A stretch of DNA of 64,000 bases. Source: Comamonadaceae bacterium (GTDB lineage: Bacteria; Pseudomonadota; Gammaproteobacteria; Burkholderiales; Burkholderiaceae_C). The notes under the pieces were generated by a model. The model ran no database searches. It saw only the letters and a list, made by a program, of their open reading frames with translations, and was not told the origin of the DNA. The stretch spans positions 1 through 64,000 of the forward strand of contig CANJWZ010000019.1 in assembly GCA_947478725.1 (NCBI GenBank), given 5' to 3'. The first letter of the stretch is position 1. Each line of letters begins with the position of its first letter. The position numbers were made by a program, and so were the translations under genes. Positions 19,372 through 27,489 of this stretch are shown here, one piece after another.

Positions 19372-19435
19372 CTCACCGCTTAAAGCGGACAAAGGATCGA
19401 CCAGCGCCTCTCTCAATTCCCAAACGGAGACCAAC

Positions 19436-20398
19436 ATGTTCAAAAGATTTTCTTGGTTCGTAGTGTTGTTTTATGCAGTCGCTCTGCCCATACAAGCACA
19501 GGAATTCCCCTCCAAACCGGTGCGCATCATTATCGGCTTCGCACCCGGCGGATCCGTCGACCTCGTTGGACGACTTCTTGGAAAGGGGCTGAGCGAGTTA
19601 TGGGGTCAGCCGGTCATTGTTGAAAATAAATTGGGGGCTGGAGGCACGATAGCCGCAGATTTTGTAGCTAAGGCGCCACCGGACGGCTACACACTATTGC
19701 TCGGCGACATCAGCAACACAGCGGTCGCAAAAAGTCTGTTCAAGATACTCCCATACGACCCCCTGAACGACTTCACACACGTGACTCGGCTCGTCTCATT
19801 CCCACTGGTCATCGTCGTACCATCAAATTCATCTATTAATGGCTTCAGTGACTTGCTGGTGCAGGCAAAGGCCAGTCCGGGAAAATTTCGGTACAGCACA
19901 GGCGGGCCCGGAACTTCGCCACACATCTTTTTAGAAATGATGAACCAGATGGGTGGGATCAGAACGGATGCAGTGCACTACAAAGGTTCGGCGCCAGCCA
20001 TAGCGGGCCTTATGTCTGGCGATATCGAGTTTTCGGCTAGTTCAATACCGACAGCGAAAGCACAAATAGACGGGGGTCGTGTACGAGCAATTGCAGTGAC
20101 CGGAAAGAAAGCTGTTGCAAGCATGCCAAATGTCCCGCCCATTGCTGCACAAATCAATGGTTATGAAGCCCTTGCCTTTCACGGTTTGCACGCACCTGCA
20201 AGAACCCCCGCCCAAATCATCCAAAAATTAAACGCCGACTCTGCAACCGTCATGCAGCGGTCTGATATCAAGCGCCAGCTAGAGCAAGGGTCGATGGATG
20301 TCGCGACGATGAGCTCATCAGAGTTCACAACTTACATGAGTCAGCAAATTGACCAATGGGCTCGCGTTGTTGCGACTGGAAAGATACAGGCTGATTAA
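19436..20398 (+). CDS. Bug/TctC-family periplasmic solute-binding protein
   Basis: A 320-residue exported protein. A signal peptide (residues 1-21, ending IQAQEFP) precedes KPVRIIIGFAPGGSVDLVGR and LGAGGTIAADFVAKAPPDGYT, both diagnostic of Bug proteins. GGAGA lies 7 bp before the ATG. It is the last gene of the LacI-controlled operon and presumably captures the acid that the LeuCD-like/BKACE enzymes degrade. No membrane components are encoded here. Confidence 0.9.
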   Translation: MFKRFSWFVVLFYAVALPIQAQEFPSKPVRIIIGFAPGGSVDLVGRLLGKGLSELWGQPVIVENKLGAGGTIAADFVAKAPPDGYTLLLGDISNTAVAKSLFKILPYDPLNDFTHVTRLVSFPLVIVVPSNSSINGFSDLLVQAKASPGKFRYSTGGPGTSPHIFLEMMNQMGGIRTDAVHYKGSAPAIAGLMSGDIEFSASSIPTAKAQIDGGRVRAIAVTGKKAVASMPNVPPIAAQINGYEALAFHGLHAPARTPAQIIQKLNADSATVMQRSDIKRQLEQGSMDVATMSSSEFTTYMSQQIDQWARVVATGKIQAD

Positions 20399-20749
20399 AT
20401 TTAGGACTTGATCCGCTTTTGTAGAGATATATAAACTTTCAGCCTGAAGTTGCTCGGGCGCAGTACAACCACCCAAAAATATGAAACTTTTGTTTGGAAA
20501 CTGGCTTACTCCGATCGACTTTATTCATAGCAATCACGTGCAAGCCAAGCATATTTGATTGGTTTTGAACGCAGTCAGTGCAGGCTTTCCCATGACTGAT
20601 GGCTTCTGGCAGATTGAGGCTGTGCGAGAGGTTTGGGTGCACTGACCGCGTTCGGTAGTGGCTTCATGCGGCACGCCTGAGCAGGGTAACCGCATGATAG
20701 AACCGGCTGCCAGGCCGGGAGAACTCTGTTCCAGCAGTTTGGCTGAATG
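20399..20749. other. Gene-poor spacer between two convergent operons
   Basis: These 351 bp separate the Bug gene (+) from the acyl-CoA dehydrogenase gene (-). A 5-bp-arm hairpin CCGGC (20703-20707) / GCCGG (20714-20718) lies close to the dehydrogenase stop and could end that transcript, though it lacks a clear T-tract. A 67-codon open frame on the minus strand (20439-20642) shows no recognisable domain and no SD site, so it is not called. No RNA gene seen. Confidence 0.5.
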
Positions 20750-21967
20750 TCAGCGCATCATCTCGCCGCTGATGATGATCTTGCGGACTTCGGTGGTCCC
20801 AGCACCGATCTCCAGCAGCTTGATGGCGCGGTAAAGGCGGTTGACTTCCGACTCCCAGATGTAGCCGGTACCGCCGTGGATCTGCACGGCTTCGTTGAGC
20901 ACCTTGTTCATGGTGTCAGCCGCAAACATCACCGAAGCGGCTGTGATCTTGTGAATGTCGCCACGGCCACCGCCGCCGACTTCCAGATCGTTGGCGGCAC
21001 GCAGCGCCTGGTAGGTGAAGACGCGCATCGCCTCGACCCAGACAAACATATCGGCCAACTTGGACTGGATCATCTGAAAGCTGCCGATCGGCTTGCCGAA
21101 CTGCTGGCGCGTCTGCGCAAACTCCAGCGACAGTTCCAGCGCCCGTTCTGCAATCCCCAAACAAATCGGAGAGATCATGGCGCGTTCCAGATCCAGCCCG
21201 CTCATCACGATCTTGACGCCAGTGTCTTCCTCACCGACACGATTAGCCTCTGGCACCCTGCAGTTGTCGAACACCAGCTCGGCCGTCTGGCTGCCGCGAA
21301 AGCCCATCTTGGTGAGCTTTTGCGCCACCTTGAAACCGGGGAAATCCTTCTCAACAATAAAGGCCGAGATGCCCTTGGCACCCTTTTCACGGTTGGTCTT
21401 GGCGTACACCAGCAACACATCGGCCACCGGGCCGTTGGTGATGTAAAGCTTGCTGCCGTTGAGCACGTAATGGTCACCGTCAAGCGTAGCCGTGGTGCGC
21501 ATCGAGCCGAGCGCATCCGAACCGGCGCCAGGCTCGGTCAGGCCCAGCGCGCCTATGGTCTTGCCACTGCACAGGCCAGGCAGGTAGCGCCTTTTCTGCT
21601 CTTCGTTTGCATTACGGTAGATGTTGTGCAGGCAAAGATTTTCATGCGCTACCCAGCTGAGTGCCATCGCGTGGTTCCAGCGCGAGAACGCCTGCAGCAC
21701 CAGACCGCTGGTGAACATGTCCAGCCCCGCCCCCCCCTCGGCTTCCGGCACGGTGATGCCGAAATACCCGGTCTTGCCGATCACCTTGAAGGCGTCTTCA
21801 GGCCACCACTCCTCGTTGTCCATACGCTGCGACAGCGGGTACAGCTCCTTGCGCGCGAAACGGTCGGCTTCGTCAAGCATGCCCTGCTCGTCATTTGACA
21901 GGCCTGCAAAACGCTGCATGGCGGAGCTCACTGGGATTGCGAATTCGGAAAGGTTGAATGTGTTCAT
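20750..21967 (-). CDS. Acyl-CoA dehydrogenase, isovaleryl/citronellyl-CoA dehydrogenase-like
   Basis: A 405-residue FAD enzyme. GLTEPGAGSDALGSM and YITNGPVADVLLVY bind FAD and substrate. The segment MSGLDLERAMIS holds the Glu used as base in isovaleryl-CoA dehydrogenase (LDLER), and the C-terminus reads EIGAGTTEVRK, where medium-chain enzymes have EGT. This is the branched-chain subclass that includes isovaleryl-CoA dehydrogenase and AtuD (citronellyl-CoA dehydrogenase). It lies 36 bp downstream of a hydratase gene and is divergent from the AtuA/carboxylase operon, consistent with a 3-methyl-branched substrate. Confidence 0.88.
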   Translation of the reverse strand: MNTFNLSEFAIPVSSAMQRFAGLSNDEQGMLDEADRFARKELYPLSQRMDNEEWWPEDAFKVIGKTGYFGITVPEAEGGAGLDMFTSGLVLQAFSRWNHAMALSWVAHENLCLHNIYRNANEEQKRRYLPGLCSGKTIGALGLTEPGAGSDALGSMRTTATLDGDHYVLNGSKLYITNGPVADVLLVYAKTNREKGAKGISAFIVEKDFPGFKVAQKLTKMGFRGSQTAELVFDNCRVPEANRVGEEDTGVKIVMSGLDLERAMISPICLGIAERALELSLEFAQTRQQFGKPIGSFQMIQSKLADMFVWVEAMRVFTYQALRAANDLEVGGGGRGDIHKITAASVMFAADTMNKVLNEAVQIHGGTGYIWESEVNRLYRAIKLLEIGAGTTEVRKIIISGEMMR

Positions 21968-22003
21968 GGGATGTCTGGAAAGAAATGATGTTTGTTGACC
22001 AGC

Positions 22004-22780
22004 TCACGCCTGCCGTTTTTGAGCAAATGAGGCGACGCGTGCCGCGAAATCAGGCGTCGCTGCGCAGCGCAGAAAGGCCGCTTTTTCGCGGTCAAGATGC
22101 GTCTCCAGCGCTGCTGCTGACTGGGCAGCCACCAGGCTCTTGAGTTCACTCAATGACTGGGGGGCCATCGCCAGCAAGTCGGCCACCCAGTTGTCTGTGG
22201 CCTGCTGCAGGTCCTCGTCATCGACCACGCGGTTGACCAAGCCGATGTGCAGAGCTTGCTCTGCCGTGAACTGGCCGCCCGTTGTCAGCGCTTCCAGCCC
22301 GCGCGAACTGCCCAGCTTATGGACCATGAAAAAAGTCAGTCCCCCATCTGCTGGCGCACCCAGCTTGGGATAAGCCACCACAAAACGCGCAGAACGCGCC
22401 GCCACCACAAAGTCGCAGGCCATGGCCAGCGAGAAACCACCGCCCGCCAATGCGCCGTGCGCGCAGGCAATGACAGGCATGCGCAAGCGCTGAAGGCCCA
22501 GTACGCAGGCATGAAACGGCGTGATGGTTTTTTCAAGAAAGTCGGGCAGATCGGCGCGGTGTGCGTGCATGGCCGCCACGTCGCCGCCGGCACAAAACGA
22601 GCGCCCTTCACCGCGAAGCACCAGCACGCGGGCTGAGGCATTGCGGCTGACCTCCTCAATCGCATCGCGCAGAACACCCGCCATCGCGCTGTCGAGCGCA
22701 TTCATGCGCTCAGGGCGATTCAGGGTCAGCGTCACCACTGCACCCTGCTGCGACGACAGGACTGGAGGAGTGCTGCTCAT
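22004..22780 (-). CDS. Enoyl-CoA hydratase/isomerase family protein
   Basis: A 258-residue crotonase. NRPERMNALDSAM, SFCAGGDVAAM and GALAGGGFSLAMACD form the acyl-CoA site and oxyanion hole, and PADGGLTFFMVHKLG holds the catalytic loop. It starts the minus-strand side of the divergent locus and is co-directional with the branched-chain dehydrogenase at 20750. Hydration of the enoyl-CoA made by that enzyme, or of a carboxylated derivative as for AtuE, is the likely step. Confidence 0.88.
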   Translation of the reverse strand: MSSTPPVLSSQQGAVVTLTLNRPERMNALDSAMAGVLRDAIEEVSRNASARVLVLRGEGRSFCAGGDVAAMHAHRADLPDFLEKTITPFHACVLGLQRLRMPVIACAHGALAGGGFSLAMACDFVVAARSARFVVAYPKLGAPADGGLTFFMVHKLGSSRGLEALTTGGQFTAEQALHIGLVNRVVDDEDLQQATDNWVADLLAMAPQSLSELKSLVAAQSAAALETHLDREKAAFLRCAATPDFAARVASFAQKRQA

Positions 22781-23083
22781 AGGAGCCTTCCCGCCACAAA
22801 AACACCTGATTTAATAATTTGACCCATTTTCAAATTTTTTCCATTAAGGGTAGATATGTAATCAGTATTTCATGTACCCATGGATAGGGTAATTACCGTA
22901 TTTACTGATTTTTTGAAAATTATCGACGGGTTCACCCTCGAACTCAAGGATTTATAAGGGAAATCCATAAGCATCATTATTTTTGAGTCAGGGTCATAAT
23001 TTGACCAGTTTGAGAACCGCCAGATGATTTTCAGACCGGTTGTCCAGAGAAACACAATGCAAAAGCACCACGGAGACAAACTC
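22781..23083. promoter_or_regulatory. Divergent regulatory region with nested dyads
   Basis: AT-rich spacer between the hydratase (-) and livF (+) genes, no protein. Outer arms AATCAGTA (22860-22867) and TACTGATT (22903-22910) enclose inner arms TACCC (22875-22879) and GGGTA (22887-22891) and a perfect 10-bp palindrome GGTAATTACC (22888-22897). This is the obvious place for both promoters and for binding of the TetR protein encoded at 33423. Exact promoter boxes are not assigned. Confidence 0.5.
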
Positions 23084-23134
23084 ATGACACCAACCGTCCC
23101 CTTCAACGGGGTCAACCGGTGCAAGGCATGCTGA
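23084..23134 (+). CDS. Possible 16-residue leader peptide overlapping livF
   Basis: An ATG at 23084 stands 7 bp after GGAGA (23072-23076), a much better SD than any before livF itself. The frame encodes 16 residues beginning MTPTVPFNGV and stops at TGA 23132-23134, overlapping the livF ATG (23128) in another frame. It could couple livF translation to a leader, or be a scar of an altered livF N-terminus. No regulatory residue bias is seen. Confidence 0.35.
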   Translation: MTPTVPFNGVNRCKAC

Positions 23135-23919
23135 GCATCACCAACCTGCAGGTCTTTTACGACCATGCGGTGGAAGCGGTGCGCGACGTCTCACTTGAAG
23201 TCGGCCCCGGCCGTATTATTGCGCTGCTGGGCAGCAACGGTGCTGGCAAGTCCACCGTCCTCAAAGCCATCAGCGGCGTGCTTTACCCTGAGGAAGGCGA
23301 GATCACCGGCGGTGTCATCACCTATGACGGCAAGCCCATCAACAAGCTCGCCCCCCATGACATCGTCAGGCTGGGCCTGGTCCAGGTGCCCGAGGGACGC
23401 AGGCTGTTCGACACCCTGACGGTGGACGAAAACCTGCTCATGGGCGGCTACGCGCGGCCCGCCAGCGAGTCAGCCGAAGCGTTGGAACGCATTTTTGAAC
23501 TCTTCCCGGCGATTGAGTCGCATCGCCACCGCGTCTCTGGCTATCTCTCAGGCGGCCAGCAGCAAATGGTGGCCATTGGCCGTGCACTGATGGGCCAGCC
23601 ACGCCTGCTGCTACTTGACGAGCCGTCACTGGGTCTGGCACCGCAAATCATCACCGAAATATTCCAGGCGATCCGCAAGCTGCGCGACGAGCGCGGCCTG
23701 ACCGTCTTGCTGGTCGAGCAAAACGCCCAGCTGGCGCTGTCGGTCGCCGATTACGGCTACATCATGGAGCGTGGCCGCATTGTGCTGGACGACACACCGC
23801 AAAAGCTGCTGGCGAACAACGACGTGAAGGAGTTCTACCTGGGCGTTCAGGACGGCGGCGAGCGCCGCAGCATGCGAGATATCAAGCACTACAAGCGTCG
23901 CAAGAGGTGGCTGTCATGA
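23128..23919 (+). CDS. Liv-type ABC transporter ATP-binding protein LivF
   Basis: A 263-residue ATPase. Walker A GSNGAGKST (about residue 36), signature LSGGQQQM and Walker B LLLLDEPSLGLAP are complete, with the LivF-typical EGRRLF segment. The C-terminus carries a basic extension ending YKRRKRWLS shared with the other two LivF proteins of this window. The ATG at 23128 gives a normal N-terminus (MLSITNLQVFYD); an in-frame GTG at 23119 is possible. It overlaps livG by ATGA. It opens the long operon and powers import of the organic acid used by the downstream enzymes. Confidence 0.92.
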   Translation: MLSITNLQVFYDHAVEAVRDVSLEVGPGRIIALLGSNGAGKSTVLKAISGVLYPEEGEITGGVITYDGKPINKLAPHDIVRLGLVQVPEGRRLFDTLTVDENLLMGGYARPASESAEALERIFELFPAIESHRHRVSGYLSGGQQQMVAIGRALMGQPRLLLLDEPSLGLAPQIITEIFQAIRKLRDERGLTVLLVEQNAQLALSVADYGYIMERGRIVLDDTPQKLLANNDVKEFYLGVQDGGERRSMRDIKHYKRRKRWLS

Positions 23920-24722
23920 ACATGCCCGTGCAAACTGCCAAGGCCGATCCCATCCTTGAATTTGCAGGCATCTCCAAACGCTTTGGCGGCCTGCAGGCGC
24001 TCGGCGACATCAGCCTGCGCGTGATGCCGGGCGAGATCTGCAGCGTCATCGGCCCTAACGGTGCCGGCAAGACCACACTTTTCAACCTCGCCTCCTGCCT
24101 GCTCAAGCCCACCACGGGTAAGGTGACCTTTGACGGTGAAGACATCACCCACCTGGCTGCACACAACCTGGCCAAACGCGGGCTGGCACGCACCTTCCAG
24201 AACCTGGCCGTGTTTAAACACGAAACTGTCATCGACAACATCCTGACTGGCATGCATTCGCGCCTGGGCACCGGCATCTTCGGCGCTGCGCTGTTCTGGG
24301 GTGCGACACGCAACGCGGAAATCCGGGCGCGTGAAACGGCCGAAGAAATTGTCGAGTTCCTTGAAATCGAATCAATTCGTGATTTGCCCGTGGGCACCTT
24401 GTCCTATGGCCTGCAAAAAAGGGTGGAGCTTGGCCGCGCACTGGCCATGAAGCCCAAGCTCTTGCTGCTGGACGAAATGGTCTCGGGCATGAACCAGGAA
24501 GAAACCGAAGATATCGCACGTTTCATCCTCGACATCCGGGAGGAGCGCAATGTGACCGTCATGATGATCGAGCATGAAATGGGCATCGTGATGGACATCT
24601 CCGACCATGTCTGCGTGCTGAACTTCGGCCGCAAGATTGCCGATGGAACGCCGGCCACCGTGTCGAAAGACCCCGCCGTGATTGCCGCCTACCTGGGTCA
24701 GGATATGGAGGCCGCAGCATGA
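23916..24722 (+). CDS. Liv-type ABC transporter ATP-binding protein LivG
   Basis: A 268-residue ATPase. Walker A GPNGAGKTT, signature LSYGLQKRVELGRAL and Walker B LLLLDEMVSGMNQEE are present; Met replaces the usual Pro after DE. The LivG-type insert region after ARTFQN is retained. ATG at 23916 overlaps the livF stop and the stop overlaps the ligase start at 24719, so the three genes are translationally coupled. Pairs with LivF as the ATPase dimer on the LivHM permease. Confidence 0.92.
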   Translation: MNMPVQTAKADPILEFAGISKRFGGLQALGDISLRVMPGEICSVIGPNGAGKTTLFNLASCLLKPTTGKVTFDGEDITHLAAHNLAKRGLARTFQNLAVFKHETVIDNILTGMHSRLGTGIFGAALFWGATRNAEIRARETAEEIVEFLEIESIRDLPVGTLSYGLQKRVELGRALAMKPKLLLLDEMVSGMNQEETEDIARFILDIREERNVTVMMIEHEMGIVMDISDHVCVLNFGRKIADGTPATVSKDPAVIAAYLGQDMEAAA

Positions 24723-26620
24723 CCCGTCCCGACCCGGCACTTGCAGATCTTCAATTGCCGCCTGGCCTGGCAGAAGGCCAAGCCACCATGCCTGGCCTGC
24801 TGCGCTACCGCGCGCGCACCACACCAGACCAGATCGCGCTGCGCGAAAAAAAACGCGGTGTCTGGCAGGGCACGACCTGGCAGGGCTACTTTGAGAAGGC
24901 CAGGGCCTTTGCACTTTTTCTCAAGTCACAGGGCTTCATGCCCGGCGACAAACTCATCATTGCCTCCGACGGCACACCAGAGTGGTTTTTTGCGGACCTG
25001 GCTGCGCAGTCGCTGGGCGGCGTCACCGTCGGCATCTACCCGACCAACCCGTGGCCAGAGCTGCAATACATCGCACGCCACTGCCGCGCCAAAATCGCCG
25101 TCTGCGGCGACCAGGAGCAGACCGACAAGGTACTGACGGCCATGCAGCTAGAAGGCGGCCTGCCCGACATGAAGCGGGTGCTGACAGTCGACTGGAAAGG
25201 CATGCGCCAGTACACCGAGAGCTGCCTGATGTCTTTCAGCGACGCGCTTACGGAGGGCTCCCACCTGGCTGCCGATGCAGCACAGGTAGAAAACTACGAG
25301 CAGACCATCGATGCCCTTCGCGCCGAACAGGACGCCCTGATCGTCTACACCTCAGGCACAACCGGCATGCCCAAGGGTGCGCGTCTTTCACACCGCGGCA
25401 TTCTTTCAGACGCCTGGGCACTGGGGCAGGTGCATGGCTTTGCCGGCAAGCCCATGTCGGTGGTCTGCTATTTGCCTTTATGCCATGTGGCCGAGCGCCT
25501 GATGTCGCCCGTCATGCAGCTGTCTTATGGCACGGTGGTGTACTTTGCCGAATCGATAGACACAGTCACGCAAAACCTGCGCGAGATAGGCCCGAGCTTT
25601 TTCTTCGGCGTGCCCCGCATCTGGGAAAAGCTGCAGTATGAAATTCTGATCAAGTCACGCGACGCCAGGCCGCTGGCGCAGTGGGCCTTCAAGAAGGCGC
25701 TGGCCATAGGCACACCGATTGCCGAGCGCACCATCGCCAATAACGGCGATCCGGTCAGTCTGCGAGATAGCTTTGTCGGCTGGCTGCTGCGGGCAACCGT
25801 CTTCAGCAACCTGCTGGCCAGCATCGGGCTGGACCGGACCTGGATATCGATGACGGGCGGCGCATCCATCTCGCCATCCGTCATCTTGTTCTTCCGCGCC
25901 ATGGGCGTGCCGATTTACCAGATCTACGGCATGACGGAGTGCAGCGGCGCAAGTCACGCGCAATCCAAACGCACATCACGCCTGGGCTGGTGCGGTCCAG
26001 CACTGCCCAGCATCGTGGAGCAGCGCATCCTGCCCGATGGCGAACTCCAGCTGCGTGGACGCATCGTGTTTAACGGATATCTTTATGACGAGGCCGCGAC
26101 TGCAGCAGCCTTTACCGACGGCTGGCTCAGCACTGGCGATGTGGTCGAGCTGGATGATGCCACCGGCCAGGTGCAGATCATCGACCGCAAGAAAGCTATT
26201 TTGATCACCAGCGGCGGCAAAAATATCACTCCATCGCTGATAGAGAACACGCTCAAAGAAAGCCTGTACATCAGCGAAGCGGTGCTGCTCGGTGACGGTC
26301 GGCATTTCGTTGCGGCACTGATCCAGATAGACCTGGACACCGTCGGTAAATGGGCGCAAGAGCGTGGCTTGGCCTACACCACTTACGAGACACTGGCGGC
26401 GCTGGAGGCCGTCAAAGGTCTCATCAACAAAGACGTGGAACGTGTCAACGCACGTTTTTCGCGCGTCGAAAATATCCGCAAGTTCGTCATCCTGAAAAAG
26501 CAGCTCGACCATGATGACGGCGAACTTACCGCCACCATGAAGGTGCGACGCAACGTGATTGAAAAGAAGTTTGCTGCCGAAATCAGTGAGATCTATGGAC
26601 CCGCAAAGGAAGCCGCATGA
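24719..26620 (+). CDS. FadD15-type AMP-forming acyl-CoA ligase encoded within the transporter genes
   Basis: A 633-residue ligase of the long-chain/FadD15 class. The P-loop YTSGTTGMPKGARLSHRG (about residue 220), YLPLCHVAERL, QIYGMTECSG, LSTGDVVELDD and IIDRKKAILITSGGKNITPS are all intact. It overlaps livG upstream and livH downstream by ATGA, so it lies physically inside the transporter operon. The same arrangement recurs at 49382. It likely traps the imported acid as a CoA thioester at the cytoplasmic face. Family name does not fix chain length; sterol or isoprenoid acids are possible. Confidence 0.9.
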   Translation: MTRPDPALADLQLPPGLAEGQATMPGLLRYRARTTPDQIALREKKRGVWQGTTWQGYFEKARAFALFLKSQGFMPGDKLIIASDGTPEWFFADLAAQSLGGVTVGIYPTNPWPELQYIARHCRAKIAVCGDQEQTDKVLTAMQLEGGLPDMKRVLTVDWKGMRQYTESCLMSFSDALTEGSHLAADAAQVENYEQTIDALRAEQDALIVYTSGTTGMPKGARLSHRGILSDAWALGQVHGFAGKPMSVVCYLPLCHVAERLMSPVMQLSYGTVVYFAESIDTVTQNLREIGPSFFFGVPRIWEKLQYEILIKSRDARPLAQWAFKKALAIGTPIAERTIANNGDPVSLRDSFVGWLLRATVFSNLLASIGLDRTWISMTGGASISPSVILFFRAMGVPIYQIYGMTECSGASHAQSKRTSRLGWCGPALPSIVEQRILPDGELQLRGRIVFNGYLYDEAATAAAFTDGWLSTGDVVELDDATGQVQIIDRKKAILITSGGKNITPSLIENTLKESLYISEAVLLGDGRHFVAALIQIDLDTVGKWAQERGLAYTTYETLAALEAVKGLINKDVERVNARFSRVENIRKFVILKKQLDHDDGELTATMKVRRNVIEKKFAAEISEIYGPAKEAA

Positions 26621-27489
26621 ACTACTTCATGAACCTCGTGATGTCCGGCCTGGTCATCGGCACGCTCTACGGCATGGTCGCCATGGGTTTTGCCATCATC
26701 TACCGCGCCACCGGCATGGTGAATTTTGCGCAGGGCGAAGTCATGATGCTGATCGCCTACATGAGCTACACCTTCGCCACCATACCGGGCATGACCTTCA
26801 TCCCGCTGCTGGCCTGCGTCCTCGGGGCCTCGATTGTTCTTGGCTTGCTGATTGAGTGGGCCTTCATACGCCCCATGCTGGGCGAGCCGATGTTCTCGCG
26901 GGTGATGGTCACCATTGGTCTGGCGGTGGTGATACGTTCCACCGTGATCCTGATCTGGGGTGTCGAGCCGACCGCCTTCCCCCGGCCTTTCGGCAATGCA
27001 GTGATCCGCTTTGGTGAGATGGCACTCTACCCGGGTCAGATTTTTGCACTCGTATCGCTGGCGGTGCTGTCTTTGGCCATGTGGCTGTTCTTTCGCCGCT
27101 CGCGCGTCGGCATTGCCATGCGCGCAACCTCTAACAATGAGACCACCGCCCTGCTCATGGGCATCAACGTCAAGCGCATCAGTGCCATTGCGTGGGCGCT
27201 GTCGGCCGTATTTGCAGCGTTCTCGGGCCTGGCCTTCTGCCTGATGTTCAGCCTGGAGCCCGAAATCTCGCAAATGGGATTACGCGGTTTCCCCGCCACC
27301 ATCCTCGGCGGGCTCGACTCAGTGGTCGGCGGCGCCTTTGGCGGACTGGTGATTGGCGTGGTTGAAAACCTGGCCGGCGGCTATCTCGGTCGCGGACTGA
27401 AGGAAATCGCGGGTTTTGTACTCATCATCGTTGTGCTGATGGTCAAGCCTTATGGCCTGTTTGGTCAGCGTGAAATCGAAAGAGTCTGA
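26617..27489 (+). CDS. Liv-type ABC transporter permease LivH
   Basis: A 290-residue inner-membrane protein with about eight hydrophobic segments. The start MNYFMNLVMSGLVIGTLYGM, ATGMVNFAQGEVMML and FPATILGGLDSVVGGAFGG are characteristic LivH motifs. ATGA overlap with the ligase gene upstream and TGATG overlap with livM downstream. It forms the heterodimeric channel with LivM. Confidence 0.93.
   Translation: MNYFMNLVMSGLVIGTLYGMVAMGFAIIYRATGMVNFAQGEVMMLIAYMSYTFATIPGMTFIPLLACVLGASIVLGLLIEWAFIRPMLGEPMFSRVMVTIGLAVVIRSTVILIWGVEPTAFPRPFGNAVIRFGEMALYPGQIFALVSLAVLSLAMWLFFRRSRVGIAMRATSNNETTALLMGINVKRISAIAWALSAVFAAFSGLAFCLMFSLEPEISQMGLRGFPATILGGLDSVVGGAFGGLVIGVVENLAGGYLGRGLKEIAGFVLIIVVLMVKPYGLFGQREIERV

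Noticed and set aside
20747..21898. 383-codon open frame on the plus strand
   Set aside because: Antiparallel shadow of the branched-chain acyl-CoA dehydrogenase; His-rich low-complexity translation and no ribosome site.
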